A stretch of 64,000 bases of DNA from Paramacrobiotus metropolitanus (GCF_019649055.1 NW_026570289.1:124001-188000), one strand, 5' to 3'. Shown: positions 22,274 through 33,014, numbered from the stretch's first letter. Made by a program: numbers and translations. Notes: a model not told the origin generated them from the letters alone.

Positions 22274-22437
22274 ATTTAAAAGCTTAGCTTTCGCAAAAGA
22301 AGCTGTGGAAATAAAAAGATACTGCTTTGAGTGTTCTCTGGTTGTATGGTGGTCATTCGCAAAACTTCCGTACAAAACAACATTGCGCAAGCCATGAAGT
22401 ATTGCGTAAATTCTAATACATAAACGATATATGAGTA

Positions 22438-23373
22438 CAGAGGGTTATTCAGCCAAGTGTGGACACTTCAAAAAAAACTCCTTAGAAATTTCATTTTAAG
22501 AGAAATGATGCCATAAGCATCTCAGTATGACGACTAACTAATCTGAATGCTTTTTGCAAATTTTGGTGAAAATCCAGCGAAAAATGCTCGCGATATTGTC
22601 TGTTAACCAAAAGTCTCCGACTATTAACCCTTGACCAGTCAAAATTTGGCATTCGGTCACCTGGCCTTAAAATGATCGTCAAATTTTCCAATCTGCATGG
22701 TTTTAATTGCGAAAAACGACGATCCGAATATTTTTTATAGCAAGAACGATTTCATATTCTCGCGCGTTCTTGCGGTAGGACGGTTGGAAAAAACGCGAAA
22801 ACAGGAAGAGACCCGCAGGAGCCATGCCCATTGCGCGAACTCTTATGCACACAACTATAGCTATCCTTTCCGTCCCTCCATAAACTAAAGTTGTAAAACA
22901 AGTCATTCTCCACCGTTTACAATGTTCATTGGTCGAGAAAGACGCTCCACGGATCAAGCCTGGCAGGAAAGAAGAAGTCATCCAGAACCCGAGACGTGCT
23001 CCCGGGAGCACTGCTGAGTAAACAAGGATGCAGCTTCCCAATCCTCTAATACTAGTAATTCCTTCAGAAAAAGGATTGTTCGAAACCCCCGACAGGTTTT
23101 CAACGGGTTATGGCGAAAATCCAAATTTTAGATGAATTTTGAATAAAGGGAATCCATTTCCTATAGCTGAACTGGTCAACTGTTGCCAACATGGGGGGGA
23201 CAAACTTAATTTTTTCCTGAGCTACAGGATCAGAAAATCGTGATTCGATTGAATTTAAAGTATGACTGGATGTTGTGGCTACCTGATAAAATTTTTAAAA
23301 AAGTAAAATGAGCGTGCGACGGCTAAGGAGAAATTTCCCAAAAAGTGTCCACACTTGGCTGAATAACCCTCTG
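22438..23373. mobile_element. Tc1/mariner-type non-autonomous element, 936 bp
   Basis: A perfect 31-bp terminal inverted repeat starts CAGAGGGTTATTCAGCCAAG. The direct flank is TA on both sides (22436-22437 and 23374-23375). No transposase frame with D,D,D/E spacing is visible. Array sequence on either side (22345-22430 and 23400-23500) continues as one block at 28155-28340, so the element interrupted a duplicated segment. Confidence 0.88.
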
Positions 23374-23885
23374 TACTTACGTCGCTTATTTGACATGGTA
23401 ATTTGTACAAATCACCTTCAACTGATTTAAGCATAAATTATTCCTGGACAAATTCCATATTCTTGGAAAAACTGACAGTAGTATTGACTGAATAATTATT
23501 CGGGAATGGTGAAGTGCCGCCGTGGATCATATGATACGGTATTTGTTTGTAACGGATAACGATAACATGGCAGCCGCGGGCATCACAAAACGTCTAAAAA
23601 AATGTTTACAACAGACCGCAGATTTCCAGGTCATTCGATTAGAGGCCATACTTCAGATTTGTCATGTGGTACACCACCTTTTCTCAAATAGATTGCCAAT
23701 TTTTTGAAATTCTTTTTAAAACCTGAAAAAATTGCGGGAATCGTGGTTTGGTGCAAGTACGTACCATTTCACGGCAAAGTCTGTACATCGTTTGGCTAAA
23801 CAATGCCATAAAGTGTAACAATGCAAAAAGATAATTGGAAGTGTGAGAAAAGCGAAATTTTCTGTGCCATGTACTGGTAATTTCC

Positions 23886-24104
23886 CGTAACGTAGTTTCA
23901 GGTAACTGGGTGAGATCGAAGCCCTGGGTAACCAGCTCCTGGAAGGCGGCCTGGTAGACTGGCAGATGGCGTCATTGGCACATCTCTCGCAGTGAACAAT
24001 TACCTCGCACTGCTTGCCGGGGTCCATAGCATTGAGTGCGAACTTGTCGAAGACGGTCGCCTTGTGGAGATTGCTGCGTACTGTACATGGTTGGCGTTGG
24101 TCAA
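23886..24104 (-). pseudogene. degenerate DPBB fragment
   Basis: Minus-strand sequence aligns by eye with the C-terminal half of DPBB copies (CGTAGTTTCAGGTAACTGGG; the CTCGCAG... block; CCTTGTGGAGATTGCTGCGT). Frame breaks remove DRC/IDLS continuity, and the N-terminal half with the signal peptide is absent. It is a sixth copy, left by duplication. Confidence 0.65.
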
Positions 24105-24901
24105 ATAAAAATTCCGAAGGTGCTCTAACTGTTTTATAAAATATTAAATTTCTGGGAACCGATTTTTTCGTTGGCTCGTGTGGCCACTTCGAACAATATT
24201 AGCAAAATTAAAGCAATGCCGGTGTCGGTACCTTGTGAGAAGATTGTCTCGGTTAATATATTTATGCTGTTCCAGTTTTCCAATCGGTTTCATGATATTA
24301 CCAATGTGACTACAGTGAACAACATACAGCCAATAGCCCTGCATATGGGTGGTATGCGTTGACATTGTCTTTGATTACTTATGTTCGGCAATGGCCACCT
24401 CTTAGATTAAAAAGCCAGCACTGGTACACACTAATTAAAATGATATAAATGTTTTTGATGTCCTTTAATATAAGGCGAAAAGGTTATCGATACACGGGCA
24501 TCCGCTGTTCGATCAGCAACGCCTGTTGCCATTTTAAGTTCGCAGTTGAGGCCTGTTCTACACGCTCTAACTCTATAGATTAATAATATACGCGAATCCA
24601 GGGAACGGCAGTGGATAAGCCACGTATTCAGCAGTATGGACAGCACTGAAGTTCCAGAAAAATTACGATGATACTGCGATGCCGATTCGGGCTGGTCGAT
24701 GATCTTCGTCATTCATTCAGACAGTCTTCAAGAACGTTTAGACTTTTTAATAGTTTGTAAGCGGCACCACATCAAATTCAGTTATCTAACAAAGCAAACA
24801 AAACTTTATGGAAACGTAAAGCACACAAGACAGCGGAGACTGCCGAATATAACATCAGCCATAGAACAACAGAAATTGTAGAAAGACAAATTACAGCCAA
24901 T

Positions 24902-25294
24902 TTAACATTTAACGTAGTTCCAAATGACTTGGTCGAGGTGGAGGTCATCGTTTGTCAGCTTGCGGAAGGCGGCGGAGGACAACTGGATAGCTCCTAGGAC
25001 GCATCCCTCACAGCGCTCGACCATTTTAACCTTGACCTGCTTACCGGTGCTTTGACCAGTTTTGTCCACAGCTTTGACCAGGGCGCACTTGCCGCAGACG
25101 GGGGACTTGTTGGAATTCGGGTAATCCCCGTACAGCCTGGCGCTGATGGCCATGCCCATTTCGTCCGCAGTGATGACCTTTCCGCAGGCTCCGTTTTCTC
25201 CGAAATGGTAGATGGTCGCTTTGCCCTGGAAACCCAGAGCAACAGCGCACATAACTGCGAAGACAACAATGCCAAACATGAAGCGAGCGGCCAC
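24902..25294 (-). CDS. secreted DPBB (expansin/barwin-like) protein, copy 5
   Basis: An intact 130-codon single exon. The signal peptide is MAARFMFGIVVFAVMCAVAL, then FQGKATIYHFGENGACGKV, VCGKCALVKAVDKTGQSTGK, VKMVERCEGC, LGAIQLSSAAFRKL and VIWNYVKC. All six cysteines remain. However, VVDRC has become MVERC, and the DLS Asp is Gln (IQLS). If that Asp is catalytic in the family, this copy is not active in the same way. It shares a lysine/serine-rich insertion after AVDK with copy 4. Confidence 0.85.
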   Translation of the reverse strand: MAARFMFGIVVFAVMCAVALGFQGKATIYHFGENGACGKVITADEMGMAISARLYGDYPNSNKSPVCGKCALVKAVDKTGQSTGKQVKVKMVERCEGCVLGAIQLSSAAFRKLTNDDLHLDQVIWNYVKC

Positions 25295-25398
25295 TTTAGA
25301 GACAAGTCAGGTTACAAGAATGGAAAAGCAGAGAATCGGTAAAGATGCTAACTTTGAACGGAATGTCTTGTTACTGTTATAACAGAAAAGCGTGGAGC

Positions 25399-25406
25399 CT
25401 TATATA
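25399..25406 (-). promoter_or_regulatory. TATA box of DPBB copy 5
   Basis: TATATAAG on the minus strand, 105 bp before the ATG. Confidence 0.65.
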
Positions 25407-25626
25407 GCTATTAAGCACCAGCGTTCTGCCGATATTTCTGAAAACACTCGAAATATGTTCCGGCGAATCACCTTATACAGCAAATTACTGTGAAGAATTC
25501 GTGATTTTGTTAATTAGACATGGCAGTTTAGACGAAGTTTACTTTAAAAATGCTTGATCGCTAACCTTAGCAGAAGCGCGCAACTTCGGGCAGCTGAATC
25601 ATGGAGACATCGGTTATAACAAGTGT

Positions 25627-25670
25627 CAACGCTGCGAAATTCCCGCCCCGTCTGGAATGTAGTTCACGGT
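25627..25670. repeat. array repeat R1, unit 5
   Basis: CAACGCTGCGAAATTCCCGC followed by CCCGTCTGGAATGTAGTTCA. Confidence 0.5.
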
Positions 25671-26457
25671 ATAATATGCATATTTTGCTGGCAAAGAATC
25701 ACTCCGTTATACAGTATCTTCGGCTTCTCGTAAGTTTGCATGCGTGCAAATTACAGAGCACTTAAAAGATCAGTCTGAGCGATCATCGAGGGAATTTATT
25801 TGTTTAAATTTTGCAAGGTCACAATACAGGTGCATATCGAATCAAATTAAGCAAAACTTAACAATGAGCTTTCGTACAAATAAGGATGGACTGACGGGGA
25901 CTACGTAAACTTAAGTTAACTCAGAATAAGATCGGAAACACATACAAAATCCTTGCAAATTAAAACGCTGTGTTAAACAGTTTTATCTACGCTTTAACCG
26001 ATTAGCGGCAAGCCATCGCTTTCGATGTAGGGCCTCACGATTATTGTGGCTTCAGTTTTGTAATGCATTCGATTATTTATTTTTTGCATGACTGCTACAC
26101 ACTGATTATGTAAAACAACCATTACAATGAAGTAACATAAAAGCTTCCTTCTTTTTTTATGACATTCATGATGCGCGTAAAGCTAGAAACCGTCACATTA
26201 CTTGCTGCCCGTACAAAGTTTATTACCCGCCATTTAGAAATTAAATAATAAACTTAATAATAGACAAATTCTTCATTTGATCATATTTGTTGAGCGAAGC
26301 TCGCCTTGTACATATTGAGAAATAAGATATATAGTAATAAACCTTCGTGAGTTCGTATTCCTGTATCATTCCCTGTCAGCTGTTACTAATTAGGGCGAAC
26401 AAAAATAATTACCTTTTTATCGTAATACTCTGTACACATGCACATATACTGGTGTTT
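25671..26457. other. unit 5 inter-gene spacer
   Basis: AT-rich and similar in order to the unit 4 spacer. No exon supported. Confidence 0.4.
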
Positions 26458-26491
26458 GAATTCCCGTTAGCTGGCGATACAATTTTCAAGT
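26458..26491 (+). repeat. array repeat R2, unit 5
   Basis: GAATTCCCGTTAGCTGGCGA followed by TACAATTTTCAAGTAGG. Confidence 0.65.
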
Positions 26492-26698
26492 AGGTTCGCA
26501 AGTGCAGACGCTGGCCCATCCGCTGTTCGGGAAATACTTGAATTTGTCTCAAACTTTAAGGGAAATGCTTTGATTTCTAACAAACTGTTAAGCAATTTCT
26601 CTTATAGCTGCAAACTGTAAGCATAAAAACCGCCACGGGTTTAACTGTAAGTACAAGAGGAATATTGGTTCAGTCGAGCAGCGATCATTATAAAAGCA

Positions 26699-26705
26699 CT
26701 TCGTA
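26699..26705 (+). promoter_or_regulatory. TATA box of unit 5 peptide gene
   Basis: TATAAAA, 107 bp before the ATG at 26806. Confidence 0.75.
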
Positions 26706-26805
26706 TCGTCAGCTGAGCTGCATCTCCGAAACAGTCAACTCAACTATAACAATCATTGATCTCTGTTGATTAACGTTTTGGTTCCACCGTCTCATAGCCG
26801 ACATC

Positions 26806-28004
26806 ATGAATTTACCCGTGACCTTGCTCCTCTTTGGTACCATTCTGGCTTTTGCGGTAAGTGCATTACACGAGATGCTTGCTGTCGCATCACAACTGCG
26901 AGGAGAAATTGCTTACAAATTGAAGTAGTTTTGCAGAGTCGTTAGAATTTTACGTGCCACGGCTTCATTTTAGGGCACCGTGCCGGTCAAGGAAGACTCA
27001 CCATCAACTTCAGCGGAGGCTAGCCCGAAAAATCCGAGAGCCTCTGAGTCCGGTATGTATCACTACAGCCATCGAAAGCTGCACCAAAGCTGTTTTCTGC
27101 TAATTGTCACTGCTAAAGTATAGACATATAAAGATACGCAGTGCGCAATTCTTTAGCCTGACGCGTTTTTCTAACCTCCATAAAATCTGTTTTGGTATGC
27201 ACTTGTGCCTGTTGACAGAGTTATTCCTCGACAAAAATTCTCGCATTTAATTTTTGTACTTCTGAATTTGACTTGTCCGCACGCTTAAAAACTGTATCGT
27301 TTGTCGCCTCGATAAATTCAAACAATGTTATTCAGATCCGGACACACCGAAAAACGACCACAAAACGGGGACCTCCGTGTCCCGTAAGTTGCAATGCAAC
27401 GCAAGGAAAATTAACCAATTCTCTACGAGTATCGTTCGCAAGCGCTCACATTACTTTCACCGCTCTAAATAGGTTTTACATCATGTCAGCAACATCAGTA
27501 ATACCATGTCAGTAACGCAATTTCGAAAACATAAAACAAAAAGTATTAGATTTTTTGTTGCTTCACGCGTTCTGTGGTAAGTCTACTGCATATAAGTCCT
27601 GCATACTGGATTTGTTTCGACTTACAGGTATATTTCTGGCACTGATAGGTTTACGTGATGTGCTCTTCTACGACATATTGTGTTTTAATAGGTTTAAATT
27701 CTAATGTGTCAATTATCTGGAGTTTTATTATAAGCAACTTTGTTTAGCACCAGAAATCTATCCAGCAAAACCGAGAGCGAAGCGCAATATGAGCGCAATC
27801 AGCGTTATTCCTTGTGATGAGGCAGAGTGGCTTTCTGATCCAAATGACTGCAGATGGCGAGAACTGTATGGAAACAAATTTAACATTCGATATAATTTTT
27901 CGGTCGTTTGTATTGCTGATTTTTTCTACATCGCTTACAGGGTTAATCATGCCTGTACCCCACGGTCTGGACTGGACTGCGCGCGTTTGAAAGGCCTTCG
28001 TTAA
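26806..28004 (+). CDS. secreted peptide precursor, unit 5, with C-terminal extension
   Basis: Four exons are proposed: 26806-26856, 26974-27052, 27336-27383 and 27748-28004, giving about 144 residues with phases 0, 1, 1. The signal peptide is MNLPVTLLLFGTILAFA. Exon 2 has exactly the same length (79 nt) as in unit 4. Exon 4 has PRAKRNMSAISVIPCDEAEW, then LSDPNDCRWRELYGN. At the point where unit 4 has its stop (GGACAC TAA TTTAAC), unit 5 reads GGAAAC AAA TTTAAC and stays open for about 40 more residues into sequence homologous to the unit 4 3' UTR. The extension adds cysteines and hydrophobic residues and ends at TAA 28002-28004. It may be a recent stop loss or an early step of decay. Confidence 0.7.
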
Positions 28005-28154
28005 ACTGAACATTCGACATTTTCGACGGGAGTTTGGCAATATTTCACCCGATCAGATTGCCTGTGCTCTCCCGACCTGACCATCCATATTATCCAGATT
28101 TATTCGTCTAATCTTTTAGTTTTTCGAAATCTACTCAGTAGTTTGTTAACGGGT

Positions 28155-28340
28155 CATTCGCAAAAGCTCCATATAAAACGACATTGCGCAAGCATGGAGG
28201 CATTGCGTAAATTCTGATATATTATCAATATAATCGTCTATTTAGCATTGTGACTTTAACAAGATCAGAATGAAACAAAAGTAATTCCTGGGTAAATTTC
28301 GTATTCTCAGACAACTTGGCAGTATTATTGACCAAAGTAA
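28155..28340. repeat. array tail block, copy also at 22345-22430 and 23420-23500
   Basis: GTCATTCGCAAAA, ACATTGCGCAAGC and ATTGCGTAAATTCT occur in the same order after unit 4 and after unit 5. This gives the 3' edge of the duplicated unit. Confidence 0.55.
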
Positions 28341-28414
28341 TCGTGAGTAGCTAGGTGTACCCATTGATCGCTGAAAAGGGCACTTGTTTCTAGCGGACAT
28401 CGACATGGCGATTA

Positions 28415-28728
28415 GGCGCGATTCAAGTATTACGTAACGCAATTTTTCGTGATTTTTTACCACCCCCCGCCCCTTGCCCTTGTAACACCGCATAACAAAA
28501 TTTTCAACCCCCCTGCTGAATACGTAAAAGAGAGCCGGACCACCGTAAAAGAGAGAGCCATTATAATATTTATAGAAATTTAATTAAAATATATTATTTT
28601 TTTCGTTTTTTATGGGGTGTCGGCCCGCACGTAACAAAAAGTTTTGCACCCCCCTACCCCATGTAACACGGCGTAACAAAAAGCCATGACCACCGCCCGT
28701 CTGCGTTACGTAATACTTGAATCGCGCC
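28415..28728. mobile_element. PIF/Harbinger-like MITE, 314 bp
   Basis: Perfect 27-bp terminal inverted repeats start GGCGCGATTCAAGTATTACG. They are flanked by TTA on both sides (28412-28414 and 28729-28731), the 3-bp target duplication usual for PIF/Harbinger elements. The interior carries C-runs and GTAACAC/GTAACAAAA words and no coding frame. Confidence 0.82.
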
Positions 28729-28731
28729 TTA

Positions 28732-29295
28732 CGGGAATCTCAAAATATAAGCGTCTCACAAGCATTAGGGCAGAAATTATTGCATCAGAAACTTACCAGA
28801 TCCCTTAAAATAATGCATTAGCAGTAAACGCTGCCCGCGTGCTGATTTCAAGCGATTTAATTTTTATGAACGCAGGTAACGAAGCAAAGAAAACAAGGTG
28901 AAGTCGCTCCGAACGACCTGGCACCTGGTGATACCCGCATGCCGTATGAGTTGGTATGCGTTAACACCATAATTTTGAATTAAACTGTTTGTAAGCCGAT
29001 CACCGTTATCGCTGCAAGGTACGCAAGCCTTATATAGAACGACGTCCCGTCGAACTGAAGAAGAACGTAGACCTAAATTAGGATTACAGAAATACTTTGG
29101 CCAGCTTCCGGTAATGTACTGGGAAGAGGCGATGATTATAATTGTCCAAAACTGCATTAGTAGTACTTTCGATTTTAGTGTTGATGTACTGTATAGTGAG
29201 TGTTACGTACAGAAGGGTTAAATTTCACACAGTAAAATAATAATACAATACAACGGAAAACAATAAAACAATCATCCGCAACAGATACACCCCAA
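28732..29295. other. intergenic with an unassigned minus-strand open frame
   Basis: A 97-codon open frame at 28864-29157 on the minus strand contains RRDVVLYKACVPCSDNGDRL and a leucine/arginine-rich end. I do not recognise it and see no splice or promoter context. Confidence 0.3.
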
Positions 29296-29620
29296 TCACC
29301 ACAAGAAAATTTCCTCTATCCTGTCTTGCTCACGAATCGTGCCCATTACGCATATCGCATTCCCGCGCTGTATCTGTATAGACAAGCGCTGCCGAAAAAA
29401 CTCTTTGGTGCGTTTCTGGCCAGTGGCAGAAATTAGGCAGCTTCCAACCTTGTCCACGAGTTTCTTAGTGCCACTGCTCCACGGTACGTGAATCTCGAAC
29501 GCCGCCGCAACGAAATCGTATCGTGGCATCAGCCAGCTGTGCTTCGATAGCTTTCCCCTTTCGGCTTGCTCCGCATTCCGCAGCAGCTCCAGCGTTCACG
29601 GAGGTGCGATCAATATAGGA
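29296..29620 (-). pseudogene. retroelement ORF C-terminal tail, fragment 2
   Basis: The minus strand encodes GAAAECGASRKGKAIEAQLA, then a frame change, then YDFVAAAFEIHVPWSSGTKK, SATGQKRTKEFFRQRLSIQI and QRGNAICVMGTI. This is the same conserved tail as at 16426-16585 (TGxxR, FFRQRLS, IQRG). No reverse transcriptase domain is present upstream. Confidence 0.55.
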
Positions 29621-30616
29621 CATAAGGTAACTAAACTGTTTTGGCTAATTTAGGTCAGCTGCTTTCTGTGATGAGACAGCTCGTATCCGCTACGTGTTAA
29701 TTCACTACAATTTCAGTTAGTCTTTATCAGCGCTTTGACATACTGTGCAGATATATCCTTTAAACAAACTATTCAGACAATAATTTATATGGATATTTAA
29801 CAACTGTGCTGAAAAATAATAATTTCTGTAGAATATAGTCCACAACGTGAACTATCTGGTGAGATGCTAACCGTGAATGACAAAGTATTAATAACTATTC
29901 GTAGCAATGCTGCATCCTTACCACTCGAAACTAATAATAAAATATGACCTGGTGCTCATACTTTTACCATCATAATAAAACTAATTTACTGACAATGTTA
30001 AGTACTGCAGTATTAATTAAACATACCCTGTAATACTCCACAACCTGCCGTAATCTTCGCGACATACAGTTCTGGACCAGAAGGAAAGCTATAGTGTTGT
30101 TATATGTAAAGGAATGGAAATTATTTCTGTAGGGAAAAAGATGATGAGTGAAGCCGCGCTTTAGCACCACAATCTATAATTATTTTTTGACTACCGGCCA
30201 CAATGATGCCGGATCGGCTCATCCTGGGTATGCGTGCATGGGAAACTTTGTTGTTATTCCCAAAAAATCGGCGCCTTGCATACGCGCACTTTTGCATTCA
30301 TAGGGTAGCTGTACAACAAGCTAGCGTTATCCTATTGTTTTGGCAGCTGATTATTCGCCCGTTGTACAATACATAAACGACAACACAAGCAGGTGAACCC
30401 AAGCGGTAAAATATTTTGCTGTGCAAAATAATATGCGACAGTGCGCGCACGTTAAAATCAGTTGCATGAAATTAAATTCTTGTTAGTCTGGATCTGCGTT
30501 CTCAGTATTCGACTACTACAATTGTTCAAATTTGCCCAAGTATTAGTAAGTGCATAGCTTACTTTGTTTTTTTCAGCTCCTCTTGCCTCAGTTAATACTG
30601 ACATTTACATGGATAT
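29621..30616. other. intergenic flank of the giant element
   Basis: No exon of the downstream tetraspanin or any other gene was found here. Confidence 0.4.
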
Positions 30617-31052
30617 TGTCAGAGGCACATGACTGCGCCTGGTGCATACGGCCCACCATGGACGTACTGCACTCATGCTTGCCATATCGCCTCTCTCGCT
30701 GTACGTACGTGTGCTGCTGCACTGCACTCATATCCGCTGAAGCGGATATACGCGGCGCACACACTGAGCATACTTGCTCTCTCGTCCCTCTCTCGCTGTA
30801 TGACTCAGCGTTGATACGCTCGCGTTGGATCGAGTCCAGTCTGCGCATCAACACACAGCTGATGGCTCACACCACGTGCTTGCCGCCAGTTGCTTCTTTC
30901 ACGCCTTGGCGAACGCTCAAGAGCTTTTTAGCATTCACTTGCTTGCTTAGCCATCAGTGCTTTGTTTTGCTTTCCCTGCTATTACGCAGCATTGTTCCCT
31001 TTATTAGTACAACAAAGCATCACTCGTGATCTCCTCGCGCTTGCCTGTTACA
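30617..31052 (+). repeat. 5' LTR of giant element
   Basis: Starts TGTCAGAGGCACATGACTGC and ends TTGCCTGTTACA. It is about 95% identical by eye to the 3' LTR, with substitutions and small indels. The position of the 3' copy's AATAAA reads AACAAA here. The open frames across it are not genes. Confidence 0.85.
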
Positions 31053-31067
31053 TGGTAAGCAGCATCG
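31053..31067 (+). promoter_or_regulatory. probable primer-binding site
   Basis: TGGTAAGCAGCATCG starts at the LTR edge. It resembles the TRIM site TGGTAGCAGC with one extra A, so an initiator Met-tRNA primer is possible but the match is imperfect. Confidence 0.45.
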
Positions 31068-32362
31068 TTTGGTTTTCTTTCAACGGACCCTTTGAGGAGA
31101 CGGTGAAGGCTTCATTCACGGAGAACCTGTCTGAAACCTTACAGTCACTGTCAGACCGATTGCTGAAGCAATCTCTGCATTGACTGTCGATCAGAACGGT
31201 CGCATCGTCTTACAGCTGCGGAAAACGAGGATCACTGAAGTGATTCTTGCCCAGCTGGTGAGCACAGTTCCTTGGTCTCTTCCACACTGAAGAGCGGAAT
31301 CTCAGTTTCCCGAACGTACGGACATTTACTTCTCGCAACTGACGGATCAGACTCGAACGAGAGTCTGCAGCGCGAACGGATTAATCCAATTATACGGGGA
31401 CCATCGGTTTGAACACCGACCCGCAACTTTACTCGCGGATTTCAGCACGGAAACGACGGATTTCCGACCTCGGACGGAGGAAATCGACCGGAACCGACAC
31501 CGACACCGACACTGGTAAAGTCACGGTTATAGGTCGATTTTAGCCGAAACTAGGTCGGCATTTCATTTTCTAGCGGTAGAAAACAATTTCTATCCGTAAA
31601 TTTAAACTTTTAACGGTTAAAAGTAATTTTCGACGGAGAAACCGACTCGGAATTTTGCTTTTGGTCGAGAACCGACCTGCTAGGTCAACGAACCTGTCTA
31701 GACAGTTAGACAAAGGCTAACCGGCAACAGGTCGGAAATTCTCTTATTTCTGATTTCTAACGGTGTTTCGACCACCAGAAAATTTTCTTAATTAATAAAA
31801 CTAATTTCTAACGGTTAAAAACTTTAAAATCCGACTAGATAAACTTTCTAGCCGACCTAAAATAATTTGTTTTTCTTGCGGAAAATAGCGCGAAAATTCT
31901 CGAACTTCCTTGTGACGTCATAACGACCGCTTATCAGTACTTAAGAGGCAGCCAATCAGCGTGCAGGGGAAAGTTCCCATAGCTTAACATAGGCGTGATT
32001 CATCGTTTTTTGCAAATTTTGCACGCGGCTCGCATTCTGTGACGTAGGCAGAAGTGCAAGACCACTTAACCTGTTACGTCACACTGGTCAGCACAGTAAC
32101 ATAGGACGTACTACACCGTACTACTATTACGTACTGTACTGTACCATTGTACTGTATATTAATACCCTGTGTACTGAGTCACCAACAGACACATCAACAA
32201 CAATAACAACATCTCATCGGACGTTCCTGACCCTTGGAAGTTCCTGAACAAAAAGACGTTCCTGACTTTACCGAACATCTTCACACAGAAGATTGTTTGA
32301 CTTTCTCTTTCTAACCGACTAAACTATTAAGGCTCCACCAGAGCCGACCTGACTTGACAACA
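31068..32362 (+). other. untranslated leader of giant element
   Basis: About 1.3 kb without a long frame. It has (CCGACA)n-like wording at 31485-31515 and inverted pairs such as CTTTTAAC/GTTAAAAG near 31610 and the palindrome CTGTCTAGACAG near 31694. It probably holds the RNA start, packaging and dimerisation signals. Confidence 0.5.
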
Positions 32363-32810
32363 ATGTCGAATCCTCGAGAAGATCAGTACGCGAGAAAGTT
32401 CAACACGGACTATTCTCGGCGTGCGAACATGACCGGGAAGTATTCACTTCGATACGCCGGTCAAGACAAAAGTCAGCCGTCCTCAACCGACTCGACTAAG
32501 TCGGCCGAGGCAAGGAGAGACGCAACGAACGCATCCTCCTTGCCGACTCGAATCCAACCTCGGATGACAGTTTCGAGGACGCCAGGGATAAAACATTCCT
32601 GGAAACCCCAGCTGACACAGCAGCCCCGTCCCACCCGACCAAGGGGGATGTGGAACAGCCGCAAGCTGAGACCACATTGTCTCATACCGACCTGGAGTCG
32701 AGCTCACACAGAGCTCAAGGCTCGGTAGTCACAAAGACAACCGAGCTCGGACGGCATTCACCCAACAGGACGGAAGAAGTGCCGAAGCCGACCTCGTCCA
32801 ACATGGATGT

Positions 32811-32829
32811 TCCGACTAACCAAGTCGGA
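32811..32829. repeat. hairpin element H1
   Basis: 5' arm TCCGACT, loop AACCA, 3' arm AGTCGGA. A 7-bp perfect stem. Confidence 0.7.
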
Positions 32830-33014
32830 AGGAAATCGCCGACCACACAGGCCGAGCGAAAATCTCCGACTAAGCAAGTTGGTGAACAACAACCGACTAC
32901 GGTGGCCGACCAACAAATGGTCGACCAGCCGCCGGCAAGAGAAGTCGGTCAACAGCAGGCCGACCTGCCCCAAACTCGAGAGGTCGAACAACCGACCTCG
33001 ACCGGAATGGATAA

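Noticed and set aside
28864-29157. Minus-strand 97-codon frame with RRDVVLYKACVPCSDNGD
   Set aside because: Looked protein-like but I found no family, promoter or splice context, so it is not called as a gene.
30550-31029. 159-codon open frame across the 5' LTR
   Set aside because: It lies in the repeated LTR, the matching region of the 3' LTR has shifted frames, and the composition is not protein-like.
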